Origin: Microbulbifer thermotolerans
Lineage (GTDB): Bacteria; Pseudomonadota; Gammaproteobacteria; Pseudomonadales; Cellvibrionaceae
Direction: 5' to 3'
Assembly: GCF_900112305.1 (NCBI RefSeq)
Contig: NZ_FOKT01000002.1
Location: forward strand, 186,001-250,000
Length of the DNA: 64,000 nucleotides
This document shows positions 36,973 through 45,376 of this stretch, piece after piece. Under the pieces are notes generated by a model. The model did not search any database. It was not told the origin of the DNA and worked only from the letters and a program-made list of their open reading frames with translations. A program made the position numbers and the translations under genes. Positions within the stretch are counted from its first letter, which is position 1. Each line of letters opens with the position of its first letter.

Positions 36973-37635
36973 TCACCGGTTCAAATTATCTGCCGCCTCG
37001 CCAGCGGGACGGCGGCCGGAGATATCGCCGATATGCACGCCGACATCCATGATGAACTCCATCAACCCTTCTCGATCCTCGATGACATTGGCAAAGGATT
37101 TAGAGTGGTACAACTCAACCGCACCCTGCACCAGCGCCCAGTAGGTGGAATAGTAGTAGTAGGCTGGGACTTTTTTCAGCACACCCTGCTCCATACGCCG
37201 CTCGAAGACCCGGTTCAGAGCAGAGGCATTGGAATTGCGAATCGCGTGCAATTCTTCGATCATCTCCGGCGCCAGATTCAATGCAATAATTTTCTCCTCG
37301 AGACGCTGGAACAGGCGGTCCTTGGAAGGGTCAGCCATACGCGATTCGAAGTATGCCCGGGCGGGCGCTGTGATATCACCCTGTTCCGCCGCCGCCAGCG
37401 CGGTCTTGAGGCGCTCGGTCAAGGACTTCTCATAGTCCATTAACAAACGCATGTAAATCTCTGTTTTTGAAATGAAATGCTTGTAGATCGTACCCTTGCC
37501 GATATCCACGCGTTCGGCGATCTGCTCCACGGTGACCTTCTCTTCACCGTGCTCCAACAGGAGTTCCAGCGCTGCATCCAGAATGCGCTGCTCGCGGGCG
37601 CGAAAACGCTGCACTTTCTCTTTTGCCTTGTCCAT
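36973..37635 (-). CDS. TetR-family transcriptional regulator
   Basis: 220 residues. The N-terminal helix-turn-helix is clear: RILDAALELLLEHGEEKVTVEQIAERVDIGKGTIYKHFISKTEIY (about residues 17-61). The C-terminal ligand domain has no recognisable signature. It does not look like PsrA. The ATG at 37635 (MDKAKEKVQ) is chosen over in-frame starts further upstream that run into a palindrome. Likely autoregulated through 37689-37702, and possibly controls the divergent tesB. Confidence 0.88.
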   Translation of the reverse strand: MDKAKEKVQRFRAREQRILDAALELLLEHGEEKVTVEQIAERVDIGKGTIYKHFISKTEIYMRLLMDYEKSLTERLKTALAAAEQGDITAPARAYFESRMADPSKDRLFQRLEEKIIALNLAPEMIEELHAIRNSNASALNRVFERRMEQGVLKKVPAYYYYSTYWALVQGAVELYHSKSFANVIEDREGLMEFIMDVGVHIGDISGRRPAGEAADNLNR

Positions 37636-37688
37636 ACTTCCGACCTTACCTGTCCGCATACCTAAACTTGGAGACTGAAATTGACTAT

Positions 37689-37702
37689 TCATTCATGAAT
37701 GA
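37689..37702. promoter_or_regulatory. Putative TetR operator
   Basis: TCATTCATGAATGA is a perfect 14-bp palindrome, 54 bases upstream of the chosen TetR start and within the divergent region facing tesB. Palindromes of this size at this position are typical TetR autoregulatory sites. Confidence 0.5.
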
Positions 37703-37992
37703 TAGGCAATTCGCGCAGCTTGGGAAAGCAGAGCCCAAAAATAGTGTCGGTTTAACGCCGCCGCTCCTGTGAGAGATTCATTTGGAGGTAAGCCCGGTCA
37801 AGGCTGCCCTGAGCGGGCGTGCGGACATCCCACATCTGGCAACTGGGCCGCTTGAAAGCCCACAAGGACATGCCCCTTGATCAATTCCGCAATGGCCAAA
37901 GCACCAACTATTGCTATTATCCCCAGCCAAAGGGCAAGCCTGCGCGCTTCCTCATGCTGACTAGCAACATTTCAAAAAAAGGCAGTACCACC

Positions 37993-38841
37993 ATGCTGGA
38001 CAAGCTGAGCAAATTACTCGATGTCGAAGAGCTGGACCACAACCTGTTCCGCAGCCGTCATCACGTGGAAAACTATCGCAAGATCCTCTTCGGGGGACAG
38101 GTGCTGGGGCAAGCCTTAATGGCGGCGAGCCGCACTGTAAAGGAGCGACTGCCCCACTCGCTGCACGCTTACTTCTTGCGTCCTGGAAGTAGTGAATTAC
38201 CGGTCATCTATGATGTCGACCCTATTCGGGATGGCGGCAGCTTTACTACCCGGCGCGTGGTGGCCAAGCAAAGGGGCCGCGCCATCTTTAATATGTCCGC
38301 CTCCTTCCAAATTGAGGAGCCCGGCTTCGATCACCAGGCAGCCATGCCCAGTGGCGACATTCCTGAACCTGAGCGGCTTAAGAACACACAGCAATTGGCC
38401 GCAGAAGCTGGCCTTCCCACTGTCCAACATGACCAGCGCCGGTATATGGTCGATTTTCGGCCCGTGGACCCCCACAGTTACTTCAACTCGGAGGCTCGAG
38501 AGGCGCGCTGCATGTTCTGGTTTCGAGTCGAGGGCGAAATGTCCGACGATCCGTTGGAACACCGCTGCGCGCTCAGCTACGCCTCTGATATCGCCCTGCT
38601 CGGCACTAGTCTGCAGCCCCACCCTATGTCCCTATTCGATCCGCATCTGATGCCGGCCAGCCTCGATCACGCCATGTGGTTCCACCGGAAGTTTCGGGCT
38701 GATAACTGGCTTCTCTATGTGACCGACAGCCCGTCAGCAAGTGGTGCGCGGGGCTTTTGCCGAGGCCAAATTTTCACTCGCGAGGGCGTTTTGGTCGCCT
38801 CTACGGCCCAGGAGGGTCTGATTCGGCAAATTAAAAAGTAA
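37993..38841 (+). CDS. tesB: Acyl-CoA thioesterase II
   Basis: Hydrolyses acyl-CoA thioesters. 282 residues in a double hot-dog fold, close to E. coli TesB (286). Motifs are FGGQVLGQALMAA near the N-terminus and, in the second half, HRCALSYASDIALLGT (catalytic Asp), SLDHAMWFH and DNWLLYVTDSPSASGARGF (Thr/Gln catalytic region). The start is set at MLDKLSKLLDVEELDHN; a 58-residue upstream extension has no family character. Confidence 0.93.
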   Translation: MLDKLSKLLDVEELDHNLFRSRHHVENYRKILFGGQVLGQALMAASRTVKERLPHSLHAYFLRPGSSELPVIYDVDPIRDGGSFTTRRVVAKQRGRAIFNMSASFQIEEPGFDHQAAMPSGDIPEPERLKNTQQLAAEAGLPTVQHDQRRYMVDFRPVDPHSYFNSEAREARCMFWFRVEGEMSDDPLEHRCALSYASDIALLGTSLQPHPMSLFDPHLMPASLDHAMWFHRKFRADNWLLYVTDSPSASGARGFCRGQIFTREGVLVASTAQEGLIRQIKK

Positions 38842-38849
38842 ATCAATGG

Positions 38850-38877
38850 TTTACAGCGGGGAAATCGCTGCTATAAT
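38850..38877 (+). promoter_or_regulatory. Sigma-70 promoter of tRNA-Pro
   Basis: TTTACA (-35) and a perfect TATAAT (-10) with a 16-base spacer, followed by a GC-rich discriminator (GCGCCCCGC) as in stringently controlled stable-RNA promoters. The tRNA begins 35 bases after the -10 box. Confidence 0.8.
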
Positions 38878-38911
38878 GCGCCCCGCTTCACTGATGAAGC
38901 ACTTCAAATGT

Positions 38912-38988
38912 CGGTGAGTAGCGCAGCCTGGTAGCGCACTTCCTTCGGGAGGAAGGGGTCGGAGGTTCGAATCCTCTCTCACCGACCA
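38912..38988 (+). tRNA. tRNA-Pro (CGG)
   Basis: 77 bases including the encoded CCA. Acceptor stem CGGTGAG/CTCACCG; D arm GCGC/GCGC; anticodon stem CTTCC/GGAAG enclosing TTCGGGA, so the anticodon is CGG; T arm GGAGG-TTCGAAT-CCTCT. Confidence 0.96.
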
Positions 38989-39194
38989 ACTTCATATCAG
39001 CCAATAGCCTTCCCTACGTTTTCCCCGAGCTTCGCCCTATCAGCTTCTTATGGCGCACGCTTACGCTTATACCGCTCATACACAGCGCCCATCGGGCATC
39101 GAAATCCCCTTCCACTGAGCTTGAACCCTTGTCCAGGGCACCGTTACGCTTGCCCGTTGTCAAATCTGACTCAGGTTTCCAGATAGGCGTATCT

Positions 39195-40409
39195 ATGTCA
39201 TTGCGATTAGTTGTCTACCTTCTATTTTTACTGCCCACAGGGGCAATTGCTGATAGCTACAGCATTCTCTATCGTGCAGAATTCAACCCCGATTCCGGTA
39301 TGGCTGCAGTGGACATCCACCTCGACGGAGATAAGCTGCCCCGTGAACTGTCTCTCAATATTTCCTCAGGCCGCTATTCAGCCCTTGAAAGCGAATCCCC
39401 ACTGGAACTGCAAAAGAACAGAGCCATCTGGCGCCCACAGGGCACCAGAGCCAAACTGAGCTACAAATTTACGGTCGACAACCGCAAAGGCAGCGGCAGC
39501 TACGACTCCCTGATGACCGACCAGTGGGCCATACTCCGCTCCGATAAGCTGATCCCCTCAATGGCGGTCACCGGTGGCGGGCAGTCCAAGGCGGAGCTAC
39601 AGCTGGTGCTGCCCGAAGGGTGGTCATCGGAACTTCCCTACGAAAAAATCAGCACACATCACTACCAGCTAAAAGACCCAGGGCGCCGCTTTGTGCGCCC
39701 CAAGGGGTGGATGATTATCGGTGAGATCGGCAGCCGCCAGGACACCATCGCCGGTGTCTATACAAAAGTGGCCGCCCCTAAGGAGCAAAAGGTTCGCCGT
39801 CAGGATACCCTGGCGTTCCTCAATTGGACCCTGCCGGCCTTGAAAGAGGTATTTCCCCAGTTCCCGGATCGCTTGTTGATCGTCAGTGCAGGCAACCCAA
39901 TGTGGCGCGGCGGCCTGTCTGGCACCCGCTCACTGTTTATGCACGCCGACAGACCCTTGATCAGCGGCAACCGCACCAGCAGCACCATTCATGAACTGGT
40001 GCACGTGGCGACGGGGATCAGCGCCGGAGATGACCAAAGCGACTGGATTGTCGAAGGTTTAGCGGAATTCTACGCGGTGGAAATCCTGCGCCGAACCAAC
40101 GGTATCGGCCAGCGCCGTTACGATGAGGCTATGGACAAACTGGCCAAGTGGGGCCAACAAGCACCCAGCCTGCTGGTCAAGCGTTCCTCCGGCCCGATCA
40201 CCGCGCGCGCCGTCGGTGTTATGCGCCAGCTTGATCAGGAAATTCGTGCAGCGACTGATGGCAAGGCCTGTATTGACGACATCGCCCGGCGCTTGGCGGA
40301 AAAACGAGGCAAAGTGACACTCCAACGACTACAGAAACTGGCCGAGGAAGTTGCCGGACATCCCGTTGAAGCCCTGAACATTGAAAATTTGGGCGAGCGC
40401 AATTCCTAA
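39195..40409 (+). CDS. Exported gluzincin-type metallopeptidase, uncharacterised
   Basis: 404 residues. A signal peptide (MSLRLVVYLLFLLPTGAIAD) is followed by a beta-rich N-terminal half (about residues 25-200), then an alpha-helical zinc domain with HELVH at 266-270 and WIVEGLAEFYA at about 284-294. HExxH followed by a Glu in a WxxEG context is the M1/M61-like zinc ligand set, here with 16 intervening residues. No PDZ domain is seen, so it is not a standard M61 enzyme. Periplasmic or secreted. The ribosome site is weak; an upstream 22-residue extension is in frame. Confidence 0.75.
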   Translation: MSLRLVVYLLFLLPTGAIADSYSILYRAEFNPDSGMAAVDIHLDGDKLPRELSLNISSGRYSALESESPLELQKNRAIWRPQGTRAKLSYKFTVDNRKGSGSYDSLMTDQWAILRSDKLIPSMAVTGGGQSKAELQLVLPEGWSSELPYEKISTHHYQLKDPGRRFVRPKGWMIIGEIGSRQDTIAGVYTKVAAPKEQKVRRQDTLAFLNWTLPALKEVFPQFPDRLLIVSAGNPMWRGGLSGTRSLFMHADRPLISGNRTSSTIHELVHVATGISAGDDQSDWIVEGLAEFYAVEILRRTNGIGQRRYDEAMDKLAKWGQQAPSLLVKRSSGPITARAVGVMRQLDQEIRAATDGKACIDDIARRLAEKRGKVTLQRLQKLAEEVAGHPVEALNIENLGERNS

Positions 40410-40423
40410 GCCAGCAGACAGAC

Positions 40424-40465
40424 AAAAAAAAGCCCTGACGACGGGGGGGGGGAGAGCGTCAGGGC
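40424..40465 (-). terminator. Minus-strand intrinsic terminator with a G10 loop run
   Basis: A 9-bp stem (GCCCTGACG/CGTCAGGGC) encloses a loop with ten consecutive G (40443-40452). The T-run is only on the minus strand (complement of eight A at 40424-40431), so it would stop leftward transcripts. No protein gene on that strand lies close upstream. Confidence 0.55.
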
Positions 40466-40805
40466 CAAGACCATTAGGAGTGAAACTTGGAGGATTTCAT
40501 CCTTACTACACAGCGGGCGAGTACCTAGCAGAGCGCCCTACCGGCATTACCGCGCACGCTTGGGGGGAATCGTGCTAGCCAGTTAAATTCAAGTATCGAT
40601 CAAGGCTGATAAATTGCCAGCACTGTCTTAAAGAAATTTAGAACAATTGGAAATAGCTGCCCGCCATCTAAAACAAATCGTTATTAAGTAGACGCCCTGC
40701 ATAAAAAATCACCACTCACCACCCCGCTCCACGGCTTCCTCAAGCTGTGGGGCTGTATCCGGCGGAATATCAGCCTATGGAAAAGCCGAATTACTCAAGC
40801 TCTGC
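40466..40805. other. Non-coding stretch with a hairpin
   Basis: No credible gene. The clearest structure is a 9-bp hairpin at 40729-40750 (CCACGGCTT/AAGCTGTGG, one wobble pair). The rest is unremarkable AT-rich sequence. Confidence 0.5.
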
Positions 40806-40833
40806 TTGACTAATCCAAACCAGCCCCTAGAAT
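40806..40833 (+). promoter_or_regulatory. Sigma-70 promoter for the tRNA-Cys/tRNA-Leu leader
   Basis: TTGACT (-35) and TAGAAT (-10) with a 16-base spacer, followed by AGCGCC, resembling the tRNA-Pro promoter discriminator. Predicted transcription start near 40840, about 207 bases before tRNA-Cys. Confidence 0.6.
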
Positions 40834-40839
40834 AGCGCC

Positions 40840-41047
40840 TTCTTACCCGCCAGCGGCGCGTAAGTATAAGAAAATGCTAGGATTTTTGGTTTCAATCCGA
40901 TAAAATCCGCAGCGTTTTCCGCTCCGGGAGGGGCCTTCCCGGTCGCCGGTACCGAAGTGCGCTGCGAAGTGCAATTCGCATCCGGAGCGCAAATAATGCG
41001 CCGGTCGTATCAAACCGGCAGAGGAATAGCTCGAATTTTGACACAAT
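40840..41047 (+). ncRNA. Structured leader or small RNA upstream of tRNA-Cys
   Basis: The predicted transcript begins with a stable hairpin (40842-40864, CTTAC-CGCC/GGCG-GTAAG, one C-C mismatch). Further on an 8-bp helix CGCTCCGG/CCGGAGCG (40920-40927 with 40982-40989) encloses TGCGAA/TTCGCA (40963-40968 with 40975-40980). A competing hairpin CCGGGA/TCCCGG (40924-40929 with 40937-40942) would exclude the 8-bp helix. It resembles none of 4.5S, 6S, RNase P or tmRNA as far as I can tell. It may be a processed 5' leader or a stable small RNA. Confidence 0.4.
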
Positions 41048-41121
41048 GGCTAGGTGGCAGAGTGGTTATGCAGCGGACTGCAACTCCGTGTACGCCGGTT
41101 CGATTCCGACCCTAGCCTCCA
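41048..41121 (+). tRNA. tRNA-Cys (GCA)
   Basis: 74 bases including CCA. Acceptor GGCTAGG/CCTAGCC; anticodon stem GCGGA/TCCGT with loop CTGCAAC, anticodon GCA; T loop TTCGATT. First tRNA of a Cys-Leu pair, the order usual near pgsA in Pseudomonas-like genomes, though the tRNA-Gly often found there is absent. Confidence 0.96.
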
Positions 41122-41199
41122 TTTTCTTTTTGCAGGCTTACCCCTGTGGAGTCTGTAAATGGTGAGGCAATAGATACACACTACCTCACCCAGCTGCCC

Positions 41200-41286
41200 G
41201 CCCGGGTGGTGGAATCGGTAGACACAGGAGACTTAAAATCTCCCGGCCTCACGGCCGTGCCGGTTCAAGTCCGGCCCCGGGCACCA
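41200..41286 (+). tRNA. tRNA-Leu (TAA)
   Basis: 87 bases including CCA, with the long variable arm of class II tRNAs. Acceptor GCCCGGG/CCCGGGC; anticodon stem GGAGA/TCTCC with loop CTTAAAA, anticodon TAA; variable arm CGGCCTCACGGCCGT; T loop TTCAAGT. It lies 78 bases after tRNA-Cys, so probably the same transcript. Confidence 0.96.
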
Positions 41287-41448
41287 AAAATCCTTTCAGA
41301 AGCGTGTATTGTACCCAATTCAATCCCTAGACCGGCACGCCCAAACCACCAACTTTCCACGCACCGTGAAATGGCGGAACTACGACCTCCTATACTGAAA
41401 ATAGCGGTCTAAAGTACAGGCCGGATGCAGTAAAGGGAGCATCGCGCT

Positions 41449-41646
41449 ATGGCGACAATCACCTGGGCATGCCTGGAATGCGGCACGGAGAGCCGCAAAC
41501 CCATCGATGCCAGAGACGACATCTCGGCGAGGGCGCTGATCCGCCAATTACGGGAAGACTTTGATAGAGGGGAAAACCTATTCCACTGCGCTGTTGGCGA
41601 GTGCGGCGGCAAAATGTATCCAGTGAGAATCGAGGGCATTCAGTAG
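41449..41646 (+). CDS. 65-residue putative zinc-ribbon protein
   Basis: A small acidic protein with CLECG near residue 8 and CAVGECGG near residue 47, spacing that suggests a zinc ribbon or knuckle. GGGAG lies nine bases before the ATG. No family is recognised. It stands alone between tRNA-Leu and pgsA (opposite strand). Confidence 0.55.
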   Translation: MATITWACLECGTESRKPIDARDDISARALIRQLREDFDRGENLFHCAVGECGGKMYPVRIEGIQ

Positions 41647-41729
41647 CAAGCCACGCCCCACGAATTCACCGCTTGGCCTCTGGACGATACGCGCGGCACA
41701 CTGTCGCAATGCATTTGGCGAACCGGAAA

Positions 41730-42299
41730 TCAGGATTGGTCGCCACTCCCTTCACTTGTCAGCGCAGGCCAGGCCGCACGCAAATAGAGCATCATGCTCC
41801 ACAGAGTAAGTGCGGCGGCCACATAGAGGAGCACATACCCCAGGATTTCCATCAGGGGGTATTCACGCACATCAAAGGCAAGCAGAACGATAATCGCCGC
41901 AATCTGCGCGGTTGTCTTTACCTTCCCGATATAGGAAACGGCCACACTACTGCGCTTACCCAGCTCCGCCATCCACTCTCTTAGACCAGACACGGCAATT
42001 TCCCGGCCAATAATGACAGCGGCGGCAATGGTGAACCACGGACTCTTGTGCAACCCAACCAATAAAACCAAGGCGGTGGCAACCATCAGCTTATCGGCAA
42101 CCGGATCGAGGAAAGCACCAAACGGGGTGCTCTGATTCATTTTGCGCGCCAGGTAACCATCAAGCCAGTCGGTGGCCGCGGCAGCGGCAAAAATGATGGC
42201 GGACGCGAGGTAGCTCCACTTATACGGCAGATAGAAGACCAGCACAAATACAGGTATAAGCGCGACGCGAAGGAGTGTCAGTTGATTGGCGAGTGTCAT
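41730..42299 (-). CDS. pgsA: CDP-diacylglycerol-glycerol-3-phosphate 3-phosphatidyltransferase
   Basis: Commits CDP-diacylglycerol to phosphatidylglycerol and cardiolipin synthesis at the inner membrane. 189 residues with about five or six membrane helices. The CDP-alcohol phosphotransferase motif DG-x2-AR-x8-G-x3-D-x3-D is complete in [20 protein letters not shown] and the following VADK. It lies downstream of gacA-uvrC on the same strand across a 293-base gap in which I see nothing notable. Confidence 0.96.
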   Translation of the reverse strand: MTLANQLTLLRVALIPVFVLVFYLPYKWSYLASAIIFAAAAATDWLDGYLARKMNQSTPFGAFLDPVADKLMVATALVLLVGLHKSPWFTIAAAVIIGREIAVSGLREWMAELGKRSSVAVSYIGKVKTTAQIAAIIVLLAFDVREYPLMEILGYVLLYVAAALTLWSMMLYLRAAWPALTSEGSGDQS

Positions 42300-42592
42300 G
42301 CTAACTGCTGGTCCTTTATTTCACCTGTAAACAGGCTCCTAAAAACTGAGGCGTAACTTAGAGCCTGATCACGCTAAATTCAATAGTCGCGGTAAGGCTC
42401 CAGGCGGCCGGAAGAAGGCGCGAGGAGTTTGACTTTAAACTAGATGTGCGATAGGCAGCGCGATTTGACCTATTATGGAGCAGCGGCCTCCACTTTGACT
42501 GTTGAATTGCGTCGGTGCTGGACCCGGCAAGCACCGTCGCGAATTCGAACATTATAGCCCTACTCCCGCTCACTGGGGCGAGTAATTCCCCC

Positions 42593-44407
42593 CTACTCAT
42601 TATGCAAGGCGGAGTAAATTTCTTGGGCCAGTTTGCAGCTGATTCCCTCCACGCCAGCGATTTCATCGACTGAGGCACGGCGGATTTCTTGTAAGCCGCC
42701 AAAGTGGCGTAAAAGAGCCCGGCGCCGCGCTGGGCCGACGCCGGAAATTCCTTCTAGCGGTGACTCCCTGCGTTTCTTGTCGCGGCGTTGACGATGACCA
42801 GTGATGGCAAAGCGGTGTGCTTCATCACGCACCTGCTGGATCAAATGGAGTGCCGGCGAATCGGCGGACAATACCATTTCCTTATTGCTGGAAACCACAT
42901 GCAGCGTTTCAAAACCGGCCTTGCGGGTCGTTCCCTTAGCGACACCGACAATCTGTACACCGACAATACCTAGCTGATTCAATACTTCCACCGCCTGCCG
43001 CACTTGGCCCTTGCCGCCGTCGATCAAAAGAATATTGGGGAACTTACCCTCTCCACTCGACAAACGCGTGTAGCGCCTCTTCAGGGCTTGCCCCATGGCC
43101 GCGTAATCGTCCCCTGGGCGGATATTTTCAATGTTGAATCGGCGGTAATCTGACTTCACCGCTCCCCCAGTATCAAAAACCACACAGGATGCAACGGTGG
43201 CTTCGCCGCTGGAGTGGCTGATGTCGAAGCACTCCAGCCGTTCCGGCAACTGTTCGAGGCCCAAGGCGTCTTGCAACGCCTCAAATCGACTTTGCAATTT
43301 CTGCTGTGCCGCTGTACGGCTACTCAAATTCTGCTCCGCCGCCTGGCCGGCCATGGCGACCCAGGTGGCCCGACTGCCGCGCAGGCGATACACAATACTT
43401 ACATCCCGACCGCTTTGCGACTTCAGCGCTTCTTGCAATACCCCCTCATCCTCCAGGGGCTCCGGGACGAGAATTTCCCGAGGCACCTCGCGCTGACTGC
43501 CAAGATAGAACTGAGGGATAAAGGCGGACAACAACTCGGAGTTCGACAGGCCCAGGCGCTCCTCGGGAAAATAACTGCGGCTTCCCAGTATGCGGCCCTG
43601 GCGGACAAATAAAATATGTACGCAACAGGAGCCGCCCTGACTCGCCACACCCAGAACATCCACATCGCCGTGGGACCGTTCTGCGACCTGGTCTGCCTGC
43701 AGACGACGCAGAGCTGAGATTTGATCCCGCAGGCGCGCCGCTTTTTCGAACTCCAATGCCCTGGCGGCAGCATCCATCTCATCCGCCAATTCGCGGAGAA
43801 TTTTGTCGCTTTTACCGGCCAGGAACATCTCCGCATGGCGGACGTCCCGACGGTATTCCTCTTCACTGACCAAGCCGACACAGGGCGCTGTACAGCGCTG
43901 GATTTGGTACTGCAAACAAGGGCGCGAGCGGTTGCGAAAAACACTGTCCTCGCAGGAGCGGATACGGAAGGTTTTCTGTAGAAAGTTCAAGCTGTCGCGC
44001 ACTGACGATGCATTGGGAAACGGTCCGAAATACTGCCCTTTTTTTCTCTTCGCCCCGCGGTGAAAGGCGATGCGCGGAAAGGTGTCACGGCTGGAGAGAA
44101 ATATATAGGGATAGCCTTTGTCATCTTTCAGCATGACATTGTAAGGCGGGCGCTGGGATTTAATCAGGCTCTGCTCCAGCACCAGGGCCTCGGTTTCACT
44201 GCGGGTAACCGTCACCTCGATGCTATCGATGCGCTGAACAAGCGCCATTGTCTTGGCGGTAAGACCTGAGGCGCGAAAATAGCTTGACAGACGGTTGCGA
44301 AGATTTTTTGCCTTACCTACATAAAGAATGCAGCCGTCGGCATCAAACATCTGGTAGACGCCAGGTTTTCGGGTAACGGTTTGCAGAAAACGCTTGCTGT
44401 CGAACAT
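42593..44407 (-). CDS. uvrC: Excinuclease ABC subunit C
   Basis: Makes both incisions in nucleotide excision repair. 604 residues. GIY-YIG nuclease domain at the N-terminus (PGVYQMFDADGCILYVGKAKN), a central Cys cluster (CLQYQIQRCTAPC), a UVR domain (about residues 200-235), an RNase H-like second nuclease domain (LECFDISHSSGE and LLIDGGKGQ) and a C-terminal helix-hairpin-helix pair (ISGVGPARRRALLRHFGG). ATG at 44407, one codon after an in-frame TTG. The gacA-uvrC order is classical. Confidence 0.97.
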   Translation of the reverse strand: MFDSKRFLQTVTRKPGVYQMFDADGCILYVGKAKNLRNRLSSYFRASGLTAKTMALVQRIDSIEVTVTRSETEALVLEQSLIKSQRPPYNVMLKDDKGYPYIFLSSRDTFPRIAFHRGAKRKKGQYFGPFPNASSVRDSLNFLQKTFRIRSCEDSVFRNRSRPCLQYQIQRCTAPCVGLVSEEEYRRDVRHAEMFLAGKSDKILRELADEMDAAARALEFEKAARLRDQISALRRLQADQVAERSHGDVDVLGVASQGGSCCVHILFVRQGRILGSRSYFPEERLGLSNSELLSAFIPQFYLGSQREVPREILVPEPLEDEGVLQEALKSQSGRDVSIVYRLRGSRATWVAMAGQAAEQNLSSRTAAQQKLQSRFEALQDALGLEQLPERLECFDISHSSGEATVASCVVFDTGGAVKSDYRRFNIENIRPGDDYAAMGQALKRRYTRLSSGEGKFPNILLIDGGKGQVRQAVEVLNQLGIVGVQIVGVAKGTTRKAGFETLHVVSSNKEMVLSADSPALHLIQQVRDEAHRFAITGHRQRRDKKRRESPLEGISGVGPARRRALLRHFGGLQEIRRASVDEIAGVEGISCKLAQEIYSALHNE

Positions 44408-44510
44408 CAAAAATCAACTGAAGATGGCGGATCCGCCGCATCGATTGCTACCACGCTAACGCCGCTGGGCGCTAACGTGGAGCACAGCCCCGCCAATCGG
44501 ATACGGAAAT

Positions 44511-45164
44511 TTACAAGGCGGCCTCAGGATCCAGTATCTGATGCTTTACCGCCAGTAAAGTCAATTCCACGTCACTGTGGATGCCGAGCTTGTCGAAAAT
44601 CCGGTAGCGGTAACTGTTAACCGTCTTCGGACTCACCGAAAGGGTATCGGCAATTTCCGCGACTTTGCTGCCATTGACGATCATAATAGCAGTCTGCAGC
44701 TCACGCTCCGACAGCGCGTCGAACGGCGTATTTTTTTCGCTATTGCCGCTGACATTGCGCAGCGCCAATTTGGTCGCCATGGAGGTGCTGATGTAGACGT
44801 CACCCGCGTACACTGTGCGAATCGCCTTGACCATTTCTTCCAGGTCCGCGCCCTTGGTGACATACCCCTTCGCACCAGCCTGCATCAGCCGGCCGGGAAA
44901 GAGGTCGTCATCCAATGCACTGACCGCGATCACCTTGGTCTCAGGGCAACGGTTCAACAGCTTACGGGTCGCTTCCAATCCGCCCATGCCCGGCATCCTG
45001 ACATCCATCAGGATCACATCGGCCTCCGTTTGGCGAAGGAAAGCGAGTGCCTCTTCGCCACAGTTCGCTTCGCCGACGACTTGTATGCCGTTGACGTCAC
45101 CCAACATGCGCGAAATCCCCATACGCACGAGGTCGTGATCGTCCACCACTAAGACTTTGATCAA
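44511..45164 (-). CDS. gacA: GacA/UvrY-type response regulator
   Basis: LuxR-type response regulator that, with a GacS/BarA kinase, activates CsrA-sequestering small RNAs in relatives. 217 residues. Receiver domain with acidic pair in VLVVDDHDLVRMG, the phospho-acceptor Asp in VILMDVRMPGMGG and the switch Lys in GYVTKG. Helix-turn-helix LSERELQTAIMIVNGSKVAEIA with SVSPKTVNSYRYRIFDKLGI. The TTG at 45164 fits the family N-terminus (LIKVLVVDDHD); a GTG nine codons upstream is the alternative. Confidence 0.93.
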   Translation of the reverse strand: MIKVLVVDDHDLVRMGISRMLGDVNGIQVVGEANCGEEALAFLRQTEADVILMDVRMPGMGGLEATRKLLNRCPETKVIAVSALDDDLFPGRLMQAGAKGYVTKGADLEEMVKAIRTVYAGDVYISTSMATKLALRNVSGNSEKNTPFDALSERELQTAIMIVNGSKVAEIADTLSVSPKTVNSYRYRIFDKLGIHSDVELTLLAVKHQILDPEAAL

Positions 45165-45376
45165 ATTAGCCCCAACTACGGATATATGCACCGGCCACGC
45201 TGCGCGCTCTTTGCGGCCGCATGCGTTCTATTAACTGCTTTCTTGTTTTGCTCAGCGAGTCTGTTGCCCGCTATCAATTTACCTACAGTGCTGGCTGCAA
45301 CATACCAGACAAATAAGCCGCTGCAAAGCGAAGCAAGCGGTTCAAAGTCCGCCAAATTTAGACGCTGGAACAGTAT

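Noticed and set aside
36973-37635. Local TetR regulator as PsrA acting on the palindrome at 28832
   Set aside because: Its helix-turn-helix and ligand domain do not resemble PsrA as I know it, and its own upstream palindrome (TCATTCATGAATGA) has a different sequence.
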